Source: Ignavibacteriota bacterium (lineage in GTDB: Bacteria > Bacteroidota > Ignavibacteria > Palsa-1295). Taken from it: a DNA stretch of 44,989 nucleotides. The notes under the pieces were generated by a model that was not told where the DNA came from, did no database searches, and saw only the letters and a list, made by a program, of their open reading frames with translations. Of the stretch, positions 16,650 through 26,082 are shown in pieces; the stretch's first letter is position 1, and each line of letters starts with the position of its first letter. The DNA lies in NCBI GenBank assembly GCA_003151825.1, contig PLYO01000043.1:1-44989 (forward strand). Reading direction: 5' to 3'. A program made the position numbers and the translations under genes.

Positions 16650-17909
16650 GTGGAATTCATCCCCTTCATTGGTACACGCTATAATCCCTCTGATGTTCAG
16701 ATCGAGAATGTCACTGCGCCGCCGTATGATGTTATCTCGGATGATTACCGCAATCGTCTCTACGATCGGGAACCGCATAACGTCATTCGCCTCGAATGGA
16801 ATCGCGACCCCAATCCATACGATAGCGCGGCAAGATATTTCAAGGAATGGAAGCGAACGGGAATCTTAAAGCGTGAAGGCCTTCCCGCGTTTTATGTCTA
16901 TCATCAGGTGTTTAAGAAGCCAGACGGCGAGCAAGCAACGCGAACGGGCGTGATCGGAAGAATGAAACTGAGTCCCTATTCTGCGAAGGAAATACTGCCG
17001 CACGAGCGCACTCACGATTGGCCTAAGCGCGACCGGTTGGAACTCATGGAACATACGCACGCGAATTTCTCGCCGATTTTCGGACTCGTTTCCGATTCGA
17101 GTTTCCTATTCGATCAATCGCTCGAACCGGCGACGGTCCATACCCCCCTCGCGGATGTGGATGAGGCGCTGCCAACTGGCGATACCATTCGGCATCTCCT
17201 TTGGCGATTGGAGGACACTTCCGCAATGGATCGCATTTTGCGCATCGTTCAACCGCTGCAAGTTATCATCGCGGACGGCCACCATCGCTACGAGACCGCG
17301 CTTGAATTTCACGAGAAGCATCGAGAGCTTAGCGGAAGCGGGTATATTATGATGTATCTTTCGAATTTGCAATCGGAAGGAACTGTCATTTTGCCGACGC
17401 ACCGGCTTCTTCACAGCATTCCGGGGTTCAATCAATATCATTTACTGGAGAAATTGCGAGGGCGGTTTGAACTGGTTCCATTTACGAGCCCTGAAGAAGG
17501 CATGGCGGAATTAGAGCGCGATGACGCCGCGTTAACGCTCGCCGAGTTCGCGGAAGACCCGAAGTGGGTACTTTTGCGTGATGCTCGTCCGCATGAGCGC
17601 GATTTTGTGAAACCTGCATCGGCGCGATTGGAGGAGGACATTTTAATTTCCATGCTCGGGCTTTCGCCGAAGGCGATTAACGAGCGTGTAAATCTCCTTT
17701 ATCCTCACACCCTCCATGAGCTGGACGAACTGGAAGAGGAGCGATCGTGGGACGCGGCATTCCTGCTGCGCGCCGTGCGGCCAAGCGAATTGCAGGCTGT
17801 CGTTCAGCGAGGCGAATTTATGCCGCCGAAGACCACCTATTTTTATCCGAAACTTCTCACCGGTCTGGTGTTTCATGAATTCGAGGCGCAGATGGCTATG
17901 CCGAAGTAA
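16650..17909 (+). CDS. DUF1015 family protein
   Basis: 419 residues from GTG 16650. The sequence carries the blocks that define DUF1015: an N-terminal APPYDVISDDYRN, then LPAFYVYHQVF, LPHERTHDWPKRDRLELM, NFSPIFGLV, and IIADGHHRYETALEF (HHRYE motif), with IVILPTHRLL-type sequence later. These proteins are widespread in bacteria and archaea; some are annotated as serine-kinase-like (SerK-type) because archaeal relatives phosphorylate serine, but the function of the bacterial members is not established. It is probably cytosolic, as there is no signal peptide. It sits in a co-directional run between era and fabI. Confidence 0.92.
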   Translation: MEFIPFIGTRYNPSDVQIENVTAPPYDVISDDYRNRLYDREPHNVIRLEWNRDPNPYDSAARYFKEWKRTGILKREGLPAFYVYHQVFKKPDGEQATRTGVIGRMKLSPYSAKEILPHERTHDWPKRDRLELMEHTHANFSPIFGLVSDSSFLFDQSLEPATVHTPLADVDEALPTGDTIRHLLWRLEDTSAMDRILRIVQPLQVIIADGHHRYETALEFHEKHRELSGSGYIMMYLSNLQSEGTVILPTHRLLHSIPGFNQYHLLEKLRGRFELVPFTSPEEGMAELERDDAALTLAEFAEDPKWVLLRDARPHERDFVKPASARLEEDILISMLGLSPKAINERVNLLYPHTLHELDELEEERSWDAAFLLRAVRPSELQAVVQRGEFMPPKTTYFYPKLLTGLVFHEFEAQMAMPK

Positions 17910-17941
17910 CTCTCACACGGTATATTTTTGTTTGAATCTAC

Positions 17942-18832
17942 ATGGCAAGTCAATCATACGGATTACTGAAAGGAAAGACGGGAATCGTCTTTGGTCCATT
18001 GGACGAAACGAGTCTCGGCTGGCAAATCGCGCTTGCGGCGGCCCGCGAGGGCGCGAAGCTCGCCATCAGCAACGTCGCCGTGGCGCTGCGTGTCGGCAAG
18101 CCCGCAGAGCTTGCGAAGATGCTTGGCGATGCGCCGCTCATTCAATGCGATGTTTCGAATAGCTCGGAAATTGACGCATGCTTTAAAGAGGCGAAGGAAA
18201 AACTGGGTTCGCTCGATTTTTTTGTTCACTCCGTTGGGATGTCGCAAAACATTCGCAAGGGATTGAAATATGAAAAACCGAATTACGATTGGTTTTTAAA
18301 GACGCTGGACGTGAGTGGCTTATCCCTCCACCGGCTTATTCATGGCGCCCTTGCAGCAGATGCACTGGCGGACGGGGCGAGCATCCTTTCGCTTAGCTAT
18401 ATCGCCGCCGAGCGCACGTTTACAACCTATTCCGACATGGCCGATGCGAAGGCGTTGCTCGAATCCATCACACGCAGCTTTGGTGCCCGATTGGGCGAGA
18501 AAAAAATCCGCGTCAATACCGTGAGCCAAAGCCCGACGCCTACGCGCGCCGGCGCCGGCATCGTTGACTTCGATAAAATTTACGAATTCGCCAATCTCCT
18601 TTCGCCACTCGGGAACCCGACAGCAGAGGAATGCGCCGATTATGTCGTCACACTCCTGAGCGATCTCACACGAAAAGTTACCATGCAAAACCTTTTCCAT
18701 GATGGTGGCTATAGCTCCATGGGCATGACTACGGAACTGCTGCACCTGATTCACCATGCTGCCGCCTCCGATGAAAAGATGCGCGAAGCCGGCTTCGAGG
18801 AGTATATGATCGAGCGGGTGCGGAAGGAATGA
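17942..18832 (+). CDS. fabI: Enoyl-ACP reductase FabI
   Basis: 296 residues, somewhat longer than the ~260-270 of typical FabI. FabI performs the last reduction of each fatty-acid elongation cycle using NAD(P)H. It is a short-chain dehydrogenase fold: nucleotide site near the N-terminus (FGPLDETSLGWQIALAAARE, the FabI variant of the glycine motif), SVGMS, and the FabI-type catalytic group Tyr163-x2-Met166-x3-Lys170. The substrate loop reads VNTVSQSPTPTRAGAGI, where most FabI proteins have a G-P-I-R-T-type motif. The C-terminal extension after the tetramerisation region accounts for the extra length. ATG 17942; the next gene starts 4 bases after the stop. Confidence 0.92.
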   Translation: MASQSYGLLKGKTGIVFGPLDETSLGWQIALAAAREGAKLAISNVAVALRVGKPAELAKMLGDAPLIQCDVSNSSEIDACFKEAKEKLGSLDFFVHSVGMSQNIRKGLKYEKPNYDWFLKTLDVSGLSLHRLIHGALAADALADGASILSLSYIAAERTFTTYSDMADAKALLESITRSFGARLGEKKIRVNTVSQSPTPTRAGAGIVDFDKIYEFANLLSPLGNPTAEECADYVVTLLSDLTRKVTMQNLFHDGGYSSMGMTTELLHLIHHAAASDEKMREAGFEEYMIERVRKE

Positions 18833-18835
18833 ATT

Positions 18836-19273
18836 ATGAACGTACAAGAGCAAATCAAAGAGTATATTACGAGCCAGCCTGAACCGAAACGCAGTGAGAT
18901 GCAAACGTTGCACCGGCTCACACTTCAGGTGTTACCATCATGTAAATTATGGTTCTTCGATGGTAAAAACAGCGAAAATAAAACTGTTGCTAACCCTACT
19001 ATCGGATATGGATTTTACACCATAAAATATGCGAATGGAACAACTCGAGATTTTTTTCAAATTGGTGTGAGCGCAAACAAAACCGGAATCTCTGTCTATA
19101 TTCTTGGTATCAAAGATAAGACCTACTTAGCCAAAACGTATGGAAAAAAAATAGGGAAGGCGAGCGTCACCGGGTATTGCATTAAGTTCAAAACTCTAAA
19201 AGACATAAACATTGATATACTTGAAGCGGCAATACGAGATGGGCTTGAGGCTCAGAATGAAGAGGTGAACTGA
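18836..19273 (+). CDS. DUF1801 (YdhG-like) domain protein
   Basis: 145 residues. Elements recognised are the N-terminal helix with QPEPKRSEMQTLHRLTLQ, the strand KLWFFDGKN, a central TIGYGFYTIKYANG hairpin and an end GKASVTGYCIKFKTLKDIN, consistent with the DUF1801 fold (SufE-like/YdhG family). No biochemical role is established. The gene is visibly richer in A/T than its neighbours (for example long A runs around 19142-19152), suggesting a different origin. It lies 3 bases after fabI, so it is probably cotranscribed. Confidence 0.8.
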   Translation: MNVQEQIKEYITSQPEPKRSEMQTLHRLTLQVLPSCKLWFFDGKNSENKTVANPTIGYGFYTIKYANGTTRDFFQIGVSANKTGISVYILGIKDKTYLAKTYGKKIGKASVTGYCIKFKTLKDINIDILEAAIRDGLEAQNEEVN

Positions 19274-19319
19274 TAGTTTGGGAAATTCTCGCTCTTAGGA
19301 AAGTGTTCAGGGCTTACAG

Positions 19320-20915
19320 ATGATGAAACCCGCTTCCGATCCGCTCCAATCAGAACCGTCCTCGTACTATGAACTCCCGGTGCTTTCGGTGCCGGGGGAG
19401 AACAATTCGGGCCGAGAGCTCGATAAGCCGGAGAGCAATTGCGGGGTGGTTGGCGTCTATAATCACCCGGAAGCGAGCGTTATTGCGTATTATGCGCTCC
19501 ATGCGTTGCAGCACCGCGGTCAGGAAGCGGCGGGGATTCTCTCGGCATATACGGAAGAAACACCCAAAGGGCCGAAACGAAAATTTCGCATTCACAAGGA
19601 TAACGGGCTCGTCCTCGATGTCTTCAAGGACGATAAGATTTTATCCGAAATTTTGATTGGCGACACGGCGATCGCGCACAACCGCTATTCCACCACGGGC
19701 GCGAGCGGTAAAATCGAGAACATCCAGCCGTTCTACATGCATTACCGCATGGGGAATTTCGGTCTTTCGCATAATGGCAATCTCACGAATACGCATGCGC
19801 TGCGCGATGAACTTGCCGAGCAAGGAACGATTTTCCAGACCTCGACCGATAGCGAGCTTATCCTGCATTTAGTCGCGCGTTCACACCAAGAAACACAAGT
19901 CGATCAAATCCGCGACGCGCTCCGGCAAGCTCGCGGCGCGTATTCGCTGGCGATGCTGACGGATACTTCGCTCGTGGCCGCGCGCGATCCGCATGGCATT
20001 CGTCCGCTCGCCTTCGGACGGTTGAAGCGCCCGGACGGCGCGTGGGCGTATATCGTGGCCTCGGAGACGTGCGCGTTCGATATTGTCGGTGCGGAATATC
20101 TGCGCGATGTGCAGCCCAACGAAATTCTCGTCATTGATGAGCATACGGTAAAGACCGGCGAAGTGCATTCCACTTACATTGACGAGCACGCGCCGAAACC
20201 GACCTATTGCATCTTCGAATATATTTATTTCTCGCGCCCGGATTCGAAAGTATTCGAGGAGAATGTCGATAAAGTTCGCCGCAGGCTTGGCAAGACGCTT
20301 GCCATTGAATCGCCCGTCGCGCCCGGGGACTCTCGCACCGTGACGGTCATCAACGTGCCGGATTCCTCGAATACGGCCACGCTCGGTTACGCCAGTCAGA
20401 ACCAGAAGCTTGGGAACCAAACGAAATATCAAATCGGGCTCATCCGCTCGCACTATGTGGGCCGAACGTTCATTCAGCCCGGTCAAGACCGGCGCGAGAT
20501 GAAGGTGAAGGTGAAATTCAATACCGTCAAAGGCGTGCTGAAAGATAAAAAAGTCGTCGTCGTGGATGATTCCATTGTGCGCGGCACGACTTCGAAGGCG
20601 CTCATCAATCTTATCCGCGAAGCCCAGCCACGCGAAGTACACTTGCGCATCACCGCGCCGCCGATTACCCATCCCTGCAAATACGGCATGGACTTTCCGA
20701 GTAAGGGCGAACTTATCGCTAATCATCACGCGAACGAAGAGGCAATTGGGAAGGAATTGGGCGTCGATTCGCTGAAATATCTTACGGTAAAAAAATTACT
20801 CGAAAGCGTTCCACACAAAGACAAAGCCGGGAAGGAAATCGGGTACTGCACGGCCTGCTTTACAGGGGTTTATCCCGTTCCCTTCGACGACGAGGCGCAG
20901 GAAAACGATGATTAA
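19320..20915 (+). CDS. purF: Amidophosphoribosyltransferase (first committed step of purine synthesis)
   Basis: 531 residues. It transfers glutamine amide nitrogen to PRPP to form phosphoribosylamine. A ~40-residue propeptide precedes the catalytic Cys41 (ESN-CGVVGVYNHPEA), as in Bacillus-type enzymes that self-cleave. Then come the Ntn-hydrolase glutaminase blocks (LQHRGQEAAGIL, NRYSTTG, SHNGNLTN) and the PRPP motif VVVVDDSIVRGTTSK near residues 410-425. Cysteines in TYCIFEYIYF, HPCKYGMDFPS and YCTACFTGVYPV match the four ligands of the Fe4S4 cluster seen in the B. subtilis type. ATG 19320. A palindromic repeat follows the stop codon directly. Confidence 0.96.
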   Translation: MMKPASDPLQSEPSSYYELPVLSVPGENNSGRELDKPESNCGVVGVYNHPEASVIAYYALHALQHRGQEAAGILSAYTEETPKGPKRKFRIHKDNGLVLDVFKDDKILSEILIGDTAIAHNRYSTTGASGKIENIQPFYMHYRMGNFGLSHNGNLTNTHALRDELAEQGTIFQTSTDSELILHLVARSHQETQVDQIRDALRQARGAYSLAMLTDTSLVAARDPHGIRPLAFGRLKRPDGAWAYIVASETCAFDIVGAEYLRDVQPNEILVIDEHTVKTGEVHSTYIDEHAPKPTYCIFEYIYFSRPDSKVFEENVDKVRRRLGKTLAIESPVAPGDSRTVTVINVPDSSNTATLGYASQNQKLGNQTKYQIGLIRSHYVGRTFIQPGQDRREMKVKVKFNTVKGVLKDKKVVVVDDSIVRGTTSKALINLIREAQPREVHLRITAPPITHPCKYGMDFPSKGELIANHHANEEAIGKELGVDSLKYLTVKKLLESVPHKDKAGKEIGYCTACFTGVYPVPFDDEAQENDD

Positions 20916-20920
20916 CGCGT

Positions 20921-20942
20921 GGCCGGGGCTTCCAGCCCGACC
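20921..20942. repeat. REP-like palindrome downstream of purF
   Basis: GGCCGGGGCT and AGCCCGACC form an imperfect inverted repeat around TCC, 6 bases after the purF stop. It resembles dispersed intergenic palindromes more than a terminator, since no T-tract follows. Confidence 0.55.
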
Positions 20943-21008
20943 AGTTGGGATTGAGAATTACCTACCTCCTTTTGAACCCCACATCCCAAGCTTCCGTTAA
21001 AGAAGCCA

Positions 21009-24000
21009 ATGTTCACGCGGTCGCTTTTTCTCTTGTTTTTGGCGAATGCAGCATTCGCGCAGCTTCCAAACCAATCCGCCTCGGTTCCCGTGGCCGATAG
21101 CGCGATTCGCAGCATCATCGTGAAATTCCGCACGAGTGCGGCGATGAACGATGCCACCATTCTCGCAAAGCTTCAATCCATTAGTTCCTCGGCGGGCGTG
21201 ATGCGCCCAACGTTCGCGCGGCATTCGTCGAAAAATTCTATTCAGAGTATCAGCGTCGATACGATTGGGCTGGATCGCATCGTGCAAATTCCTTTACGCA
21301 ATGGCCTCACTGCGCAAGACGCCGTCACGCAAATTTCAGGAACGAATGGGATCGAATATGCGGAGCCGAATTATTTTTATCACATCCAAACTGGCGAGCA
21401 TATTCCAAACGATCCGCTTTTTGAGGCACAGTGGTGGCTCACGAGCATTCACGCTCCAGAAGCGTGGACCATCACCGAAGGCGACAGTATCATTCACATT
21501 GGTTTTGTCGATGAGGGCGTGAACTGGCTGCATCCCGATCTCATCAACCAATTTGCCGTCGATCCTGCCGAAGACCTCAATAAGAACGGCCTCTTCGATG
21601 CGTGGCCCTCCGACTCGATTGGCATGGATGCGCATGGCCACATGGTGCATGGCGATCTGGATGGTATAGATCATAATCATAATGGTTACGCGAACGACGT
21701 GATCGGATACAATTTTGTCGATGACAATCCAATTCCATTGGATGTTCCTGGAACTTCCGAAAGCGGACACGGCACGGCGATGGCTGGAATTATGGCCGCC
21801 CAGCAGGATAACGATATTGGTATTAGCGGCGTCGCGCCGAAGTGCCGGCTCGTCGTGCTCAAAGCGTTCGATCAGACGGGCACGGGTGAGGACGTGAATA
21901 TCGCGACCGCCATTGTCTATGCAGCCGACAATAATGTAAAGATTCTGAATCTCTCGTTTGGCGATATTATCCCATCGCTGTTGCAGCGAGATGCAATTCG
22001 CTATGCCATCTCGAAAGGCGTGACCGTCTTTGGTTCCAGCGGCAACGATGGCTCGACCGGGCCAAATTATCCATCGGATTTCGATGAGGTTGTTTCCGTC
22101 GGCGGGACCGCCGAGCAGGGATTGTATGGCTTTACCACGCATGGCGAAGAACTCGATTGCGTCGCGCCGGGCCAGGAAGTGTTAACCACTACGATAGCTG
22201 GCGGCTACGATTCTGTTTCCGGAACGAGCGCGAGTTCGGCAGTGGCTTCGGGTATTGCGGGGCTTGTGCTTTCGAACAATCCGAATCTTACCCCGATCGA
22301 GCTACGCTCGATCATGGAATCAACGACGACCATCGTTGGCGACCGTTCGCATAGCGCGAATGGACAGCTCGATGCGTATGCCGCGCTTAGTTATCCAGGC
22401 AGCGCGCAAATCAAAATGGTTACGCCGCACACGCTGGACGAATTTCATATTGGCGATACCATTTCCATCACGGGCGATGCGATGTCCACGCTCTTCACCG
22501 GATATTCGCTTTCGTGGTCAAAGGATTATCAGAAGGATAGCCTCGGATTCGATCAATTTGGTAAACGTGACACGATTACATACGACAGTATTGTCGGCGA
22601 CGAATTTGATACAAGCAATTCGCAAGTCCTGAGTGGAACGCTGGGGACTTTGGATACACATAGGTTAGATACCGGTACATACACCATCATTTTTGCCGTG
22701 GGTTCGAGCGATAACCGAAGCACACAGGAGCGGTGCAACGTGCTGCTCGCGCGCGCGCCGCCGAAGTTTGTTGTATTCAGCGTGGATTCGATTTGGGTGA
22801 ACACTGAACGTGGTTTGCTCGTTCAAGCCACGAGCGATATTTCCGCGCAACTCGATGTAAAATATTCCGCGCCGGGTGCAAGCCCATCCGTCATAGCTGA
22901 TGATATTATAGGGTTTGAGCACGCCATCCTGATTCCGCGGGAACAGGCGCAGGCTGGCGTTACACTCACCATCGAAGCGCTGCTTGTCACGCCAAATGGA
23001 GATACGACGACGAGAGATACTGTTGCACTCATTCCCAACGAAGCGGTAGCCGAGTTCCCACAGGGAGGGTTTATCCAAAAGTCTTACACGCTGACGCCCG
23101 GCTTCGCATTCGATTCCGTCCTTTCCGTTCCCTTGGGCGATGAAGTTATCGAAAATCCGGTTTCGAGCGGGATACTCACCGTCTTTAAATTCGATAGCGC
23201 AAAAATGACGTTCGAGGCCGTCGATTCTGTTCAAGATCAATCCACGCCTCAAGCCATTGGGAATTCACAAGGCGATGGCCGCCCTGAATTGCTCGTCCAG
23301 CCAGGGATTGCTCCGGGCCTGCATGTGTATAAGCAAAACGGACAGCACTCGATTCTTGGCAACGTCGTGTTCCAGAATAACGCGCTTTTAGGAAGCACCT
23401 TCGCCGCGCTGGATTCCGCCGGCAAACAGGACATCGTTGGTGTGATTGATAGCGGATGGATGACCTATCAGTATCGCAATGGGATTTATTCGCTGCTTGG
23501 ATCGGACACCAATGTGTCGAGGACCGATTACTACAATCCGAATAACAATATCACGTGGGCCAATGTCAAAGGCGCCGATCTTCGCGGGACCGGCGTACAA
23601 GACCTTGTCGTGCTCGATGACGATGCGGACCTCATGATTTACGAGCGCGACGCTTCCGCGCCAAATGGGTTTCACGCCGTCTTTATTGACTCTAACAATG
23701 CTTCCTCCGCGGGGACGCTGCTCGCCATCGGCGATTTCAATGGCGATGGCAAACCCGATATTGCGTATGCGTTTCATCCCGTGGAACAGCAGGACACGCT
23801 CGACGAATATCATCCAGCATACTGGACGCTTGTCGTGCTGCGAAATTTAGGCGGGATGAAATTCGACACGATGTATCTCGACCGATTTTATGGTTCGAAT
23901 CAAAACGAACATTTCTTTCTCACCAGTGTGATAGGGTCGATTGGAAAAATAACCAACGTCACCGGCGGCAAAGTGGATGATCTAGCCGTCTCGTTCTTTC

Positions 24001-25364
24001 CGAATTTTTATTTGATCGAATTCGATTCGACGAAAGGACGAATGCGCCCGATTTGGAACTATCCTATTTCGCAAAGTCCACGCGGCGCGATCTCCTGGGA
24101 TTTCGACCGCAACGGCAAGCGCGAATTCGGCTTCCTCACCGGCGATTCCATCCGCTTCTTCGAACATAGCGATTCGCTCACTGAGCAAACGCCCGCGCCG
24201 GCAGGTCTTATCGTCACGCCGCGCGACACCAACCGAGTCGATCTCGAATGGGCGCCGATCGCAGATGCGACCGAATATCTCATTCTTCGCGGCCCGCCGA
24301 ACGGTTTCTTTTTTCAAATCGATACTACGACTATTCCTTATTACACCGATTCAAACGTCACCAACGGAGACACACTCATCTATTCCATCATTGCCGTTGC
24401 GCCGTTTTATCGAATCGATACCAGTCTGCCGGCATACGGCGTGGAGGCCATTGTGCATCCTATGCCACGCTTAGTGAGCGCAACCATGCAATCGCAAACT
24501 ATTATTCGAGTTAGAACGTCACAGCCGCCGAGCGTGAACCAGATTTTTGCCGGGACGGTCATGGTTGACGATACCGTCCAGCCTTATGCGATTGCGAGCA
24601 GCGCCGACAGTGAAATCGAGATGGATATGTCTGCCGTGCTTGCTGCGGGCGCGCACCGTATGCGCGTGACCTCGTTCGGCTTGCGGGATTTTCTCAACTC
24701 GCCATTCGACACCGCGCATTATCTCGCGTTTCAGGTCCCGCCGGATACGATCCCCGACCGATTCTACATTGTGCGCTGGACGTTCAGTCAAGGGCCAAAC
24801 GGCTTACAAATTCATGTCATTTTTAACGAGCAACCGGACACCGCAAGCGCGCTCGATGTTTCGCATTATACGCTCTCGCCGTATGGAACGTTAACAAGCG
24901 TTTCGCTCGACACGGCAAATTCCAATGCGCTTTACCTCGATGTTCAAGGTGTTCAACTTGTCGCATTAGGAGTCCCATTCGTCCTATGCGTCACAAACAT
25001 AACAAGCATAACGAATACCCCGCTCGATGCGACAGCAGGAAATTGCGCCGGTATTTCGCTCACGGAGCCGGATCTTTCGAACGTGATGGTCTATCCCAAT
25101 CCCGCGAAGCAAAGCTTGGGGCAGCTCACGTTTGCGCGGCTGACGGCGAAAGCAGAAATTCGTATTTATACGCTGCGAATGCGTTTTATCCGCGATCTTG
25201 TAACAACCGCTTCCCTGGGCGGCGTGACGTGGGATTTGCGCGACGACGCCGGCAATCCGGTTCCCAGCGGGGAATATCTCTATTATGTGACGGGAACGAA
25301 TGAAGCCGGAGTGGCCGTCGAAGGCATTGCAAATAAATTGGTGGTTGTGGATGACCAGAAATGA
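21009..25364 (+). CDS. Secreted subtilisin-like (S8) serine protease with FG-GAP/Fn3 regions and T9SS sorting domain
   Basis: 1451 residues. A signal peptide (cleavage after AAFAQ) and an inhibitor-like prodomain (IVKFRTSA... EYAEPNYFYH) are followed by an S8 domain with Asp168 (FVDEGVNWLHPDL), His254 (SGHGTAMAGI) and Ser407 (SGTSAS), a complete triad. Residues ~690-1050 show FG-GAP-like repeats (GDFNGDGKPDIAYAF, DDLAVSFFPN) that may form a propeller. Around residue 1060 an Fn3 domain follows (NRVDLEWAPIADATEYLILRG). The C-terminus (VYPNPAKQSLGQL... WDLRDDAGNPVPSGEYLYYV) is a FlgD-like T9SS sorting domain. It is likely a surface or released protease handled by PorU/PorV. ATG 21009. Confidence 0.92.
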   Translation: MFTRSLFLLFLANAAFAQLPNQSASVPVADSAIRSIIVKFRTSAAMNDATILAKLQSISSSAGVMRPTFARHSSKNSIQSISVDTIGLDRIVQIPLRNGLTAQDAVTQISGTNGIEYAEPNYFYHIQTGEHIPNDPLFEAQWWLTSIHAPEAWTITEGDSIIHIGFVDEGVNWLHPDLINQFAVDPAEDLNKNGLFDAWPSDSIGMDAHGHMVHGDLDGIDHNHNGYANDVIGYNFVDDNPIPLDVPGTSESGHGTAMAGIMAAQQDNDIGISGVAPKCRLVVLKAFDQTGTGEDVNIATAIVYAADNNVKILNLSFGDIIPSLLQRDAIRYAISKGVTVFGSSGNDGSTGPNYPSDFDEVVSVGGTAEQGLYGFTTHGEELDCVAPGQEVLTTTIAGGYDSVSGTSASSAVASGIAGLVLSNNPNLTPIELRSIMESTTTIVGDRSHSANGQLDAYAALSYPGSAQIKMVTPHTLDEFHIGDTISITGDAMSTLFTGYSLSWSKDYQKDSLGFDQFGKRDTITYDSIVGDEFDTSNSQVLSGTLGTLDTHRLDTGTYTIIFAVGSSDNRSTQERCNVLLARAPPKFVVFSVDSIWVNTERGLLVQATSDISAQLDVKYSAPGASPSVIADDIIGFEHAILIPREQAQAGVTLTIEALLVTPNGDTTTRDTVALIPNEAVAEFPQGGFIQKSYTLTPGFAFDSVLSVPLGDEVIENPVSSGILTVFKFDSAKMTFEAVDSVQDQSTPQAIGNSQGDGRPELLVQPGIAPGLHVYKQNGQHSILGNVVFQNNALLGSTFAALDSAGKQDIVGVIDSGWMTYQYRNGIYSLLGSDTNVSRTDYYNPNNNITWANVKGADLRGTGVQDLVVLDDDADLMIYERDASAPNGFHAVFIDSNNASSAGTLLAIGDFNGDGKPDIAYAFHPVEQQDTLDEYHPAYWTLVVLRNLGGMKFDTMYLDRFYGSNQNEHFFLTSVIGSIGKITNVTGGKVDDLAVSFFPNFYLIEFDSTKGRMRPIWNYPISQSPRGAISWDFDRNGKREFGFLTGDSIRFFEHSDSLTEQTPAPAGLIVTPRDTNRVDLEWAPIADATEYLILRGPPNGFFFQIDTTTIPYYTDSNVTNGDTLIYSIIAVAPFYRIDTSLPAYGVEAIVHPMPRLVSATMQSQTIIRVRTSQPPSVNQIFAGTVMVDDTVQPYAIASSADSEIEMDMSAVLAAGAHRMRVTSFGLRDFLNSPFDTAHYLAFQVPPDTIPDRFYIVRWTFSQGPNGLQIHVIFNEQPDTASALDVSHYTLSPYGTLTSVSLDTANSNALYLDVQGVQLVALGVPFVLCVTNITSITNTPLDATAGNCAGISLTEPDLSNVMVYPNPAKQSLGQLTFARLTAKAEIRIYTLRMRFIRDLVTTASLGGVTWDLRDDAGNPVPSGEYLYYVTGTNEAGVAVEGIANKLVVVDDQK

Positions 25365-25406
25365 CCCCTGCGAACCAGCGCCTGCCTTCCGGGGTTGTTC
25401 TGTTAT

Positions 25407-25625
25407 ATGATGGATAGCATTACTATCACCATTCCGAAAAGACTTAAGGAAGAGCTGGACCGGGAGCGTAAAGCCGAAGGACTTTCTCGAAGCGCGATCG
25501 TGTCCGAGGCGCTAAAAAAATATCTGACGTTGCGCAAGCTCGAATCGCTACGGCAAAAAATGATACCGAAAGCGCGCGCGCAAGGCATCTACACCGACGA
25601 GGACGTATTCGCTCGCGTCTCGTGA
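25407..25625 (+). CDS. Ribbon-helix-helix (CopG-like) antitoxin
   Basis: 72 residues from ATG 25407; a TTG at 25395 would add four residues. The start SITITIPKRLKEELDRERK then GLSRSAIVSEALKKYL is a textbook ribbon-helix-helix DNA-binding domain; the C-terminal part would bind the toxin. Its stop overlaps the PIN gene start in a GTGA tetranucleotide (25622-25625), so the two are translated together as an operon, in which the antitoxin would repress its own promoter. Confidence 0.88.
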   Translation: MMDSITITIPKRLKEELDRERKAEGLSRSAIVSEALKKYLTLRKLESLRQKMIPKARAQGIYTDEDVFARVS

Positions 25626-26017
25626 TTGTCGTTCTCGATACGAATGTGCTCATTTCCGCTACAATAACGCGGGGCCGATCGGCGGATTTGCTTGAACATT
25701 GTATGCTTCGGCACACCGTCGTCACCTCGGAATATATTTTGGAGGAGCTGACGGACAAACTCACGACGAAATTCCATTTTAGTCATCGGGAGGCCGCGGT
25801 GCTTCGACGTACATTGCTGGAACAAATGTTACTTGTGTTCCCAGATGCTCTCCCTTTACGTGTATGCCGCGATCCGGATGATGATAACATCCTTGCCGCC
25901 GCTATTGCGGGTGATTGCGATTGTATCGTGACAGGTGATAAAGATCTTCTGGTATTAAAAGAGTATCGCGGCATCCCGATCCTGACGCCACGCACTTTCA
26001 TGGATTGGGAAAAGTAA
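25622..26017 (+). CDS. PIN-domain ribonuclease toxin (VapC-like, PIN family)
   Basis: 131 residues from GTG 25622. Acidic residues of the PIN active site are in order: Asp6 in VVLDTNVLIS, Glu in ILEELTDKL, Asp in CRDPDDDNILAAA and Asp in IVTGDKDLL. The block EYRGIPILTPRTFMDW is typical of the 'putative toxin component, PIN family' group. PIN toxins cleave RNA, often tRNA or rRNA, when not bound by antitoxin; the target here is unknown. It forms a type II module with the upstream ribbon-helix-helix protein. Confidence 0.9.
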   Translation: MIVVLDTNVLISATITRGRSADLLEHCMLRHTVVTSEYILEELTDKLTTKFHFSHREAAVLRRTLLEQMLLVFPDALPLRVCRDPDDDNILAAAIAGDCDCIVTGDKDLLVLKEYRGIPILTPRTFMDWEK

Positions 26018-26082
26018 GCAGAGGAATGAGATCTTACTACTACTCTTCTTAATCTCAATAATCGCCCCAAATCAAGGTTCCG

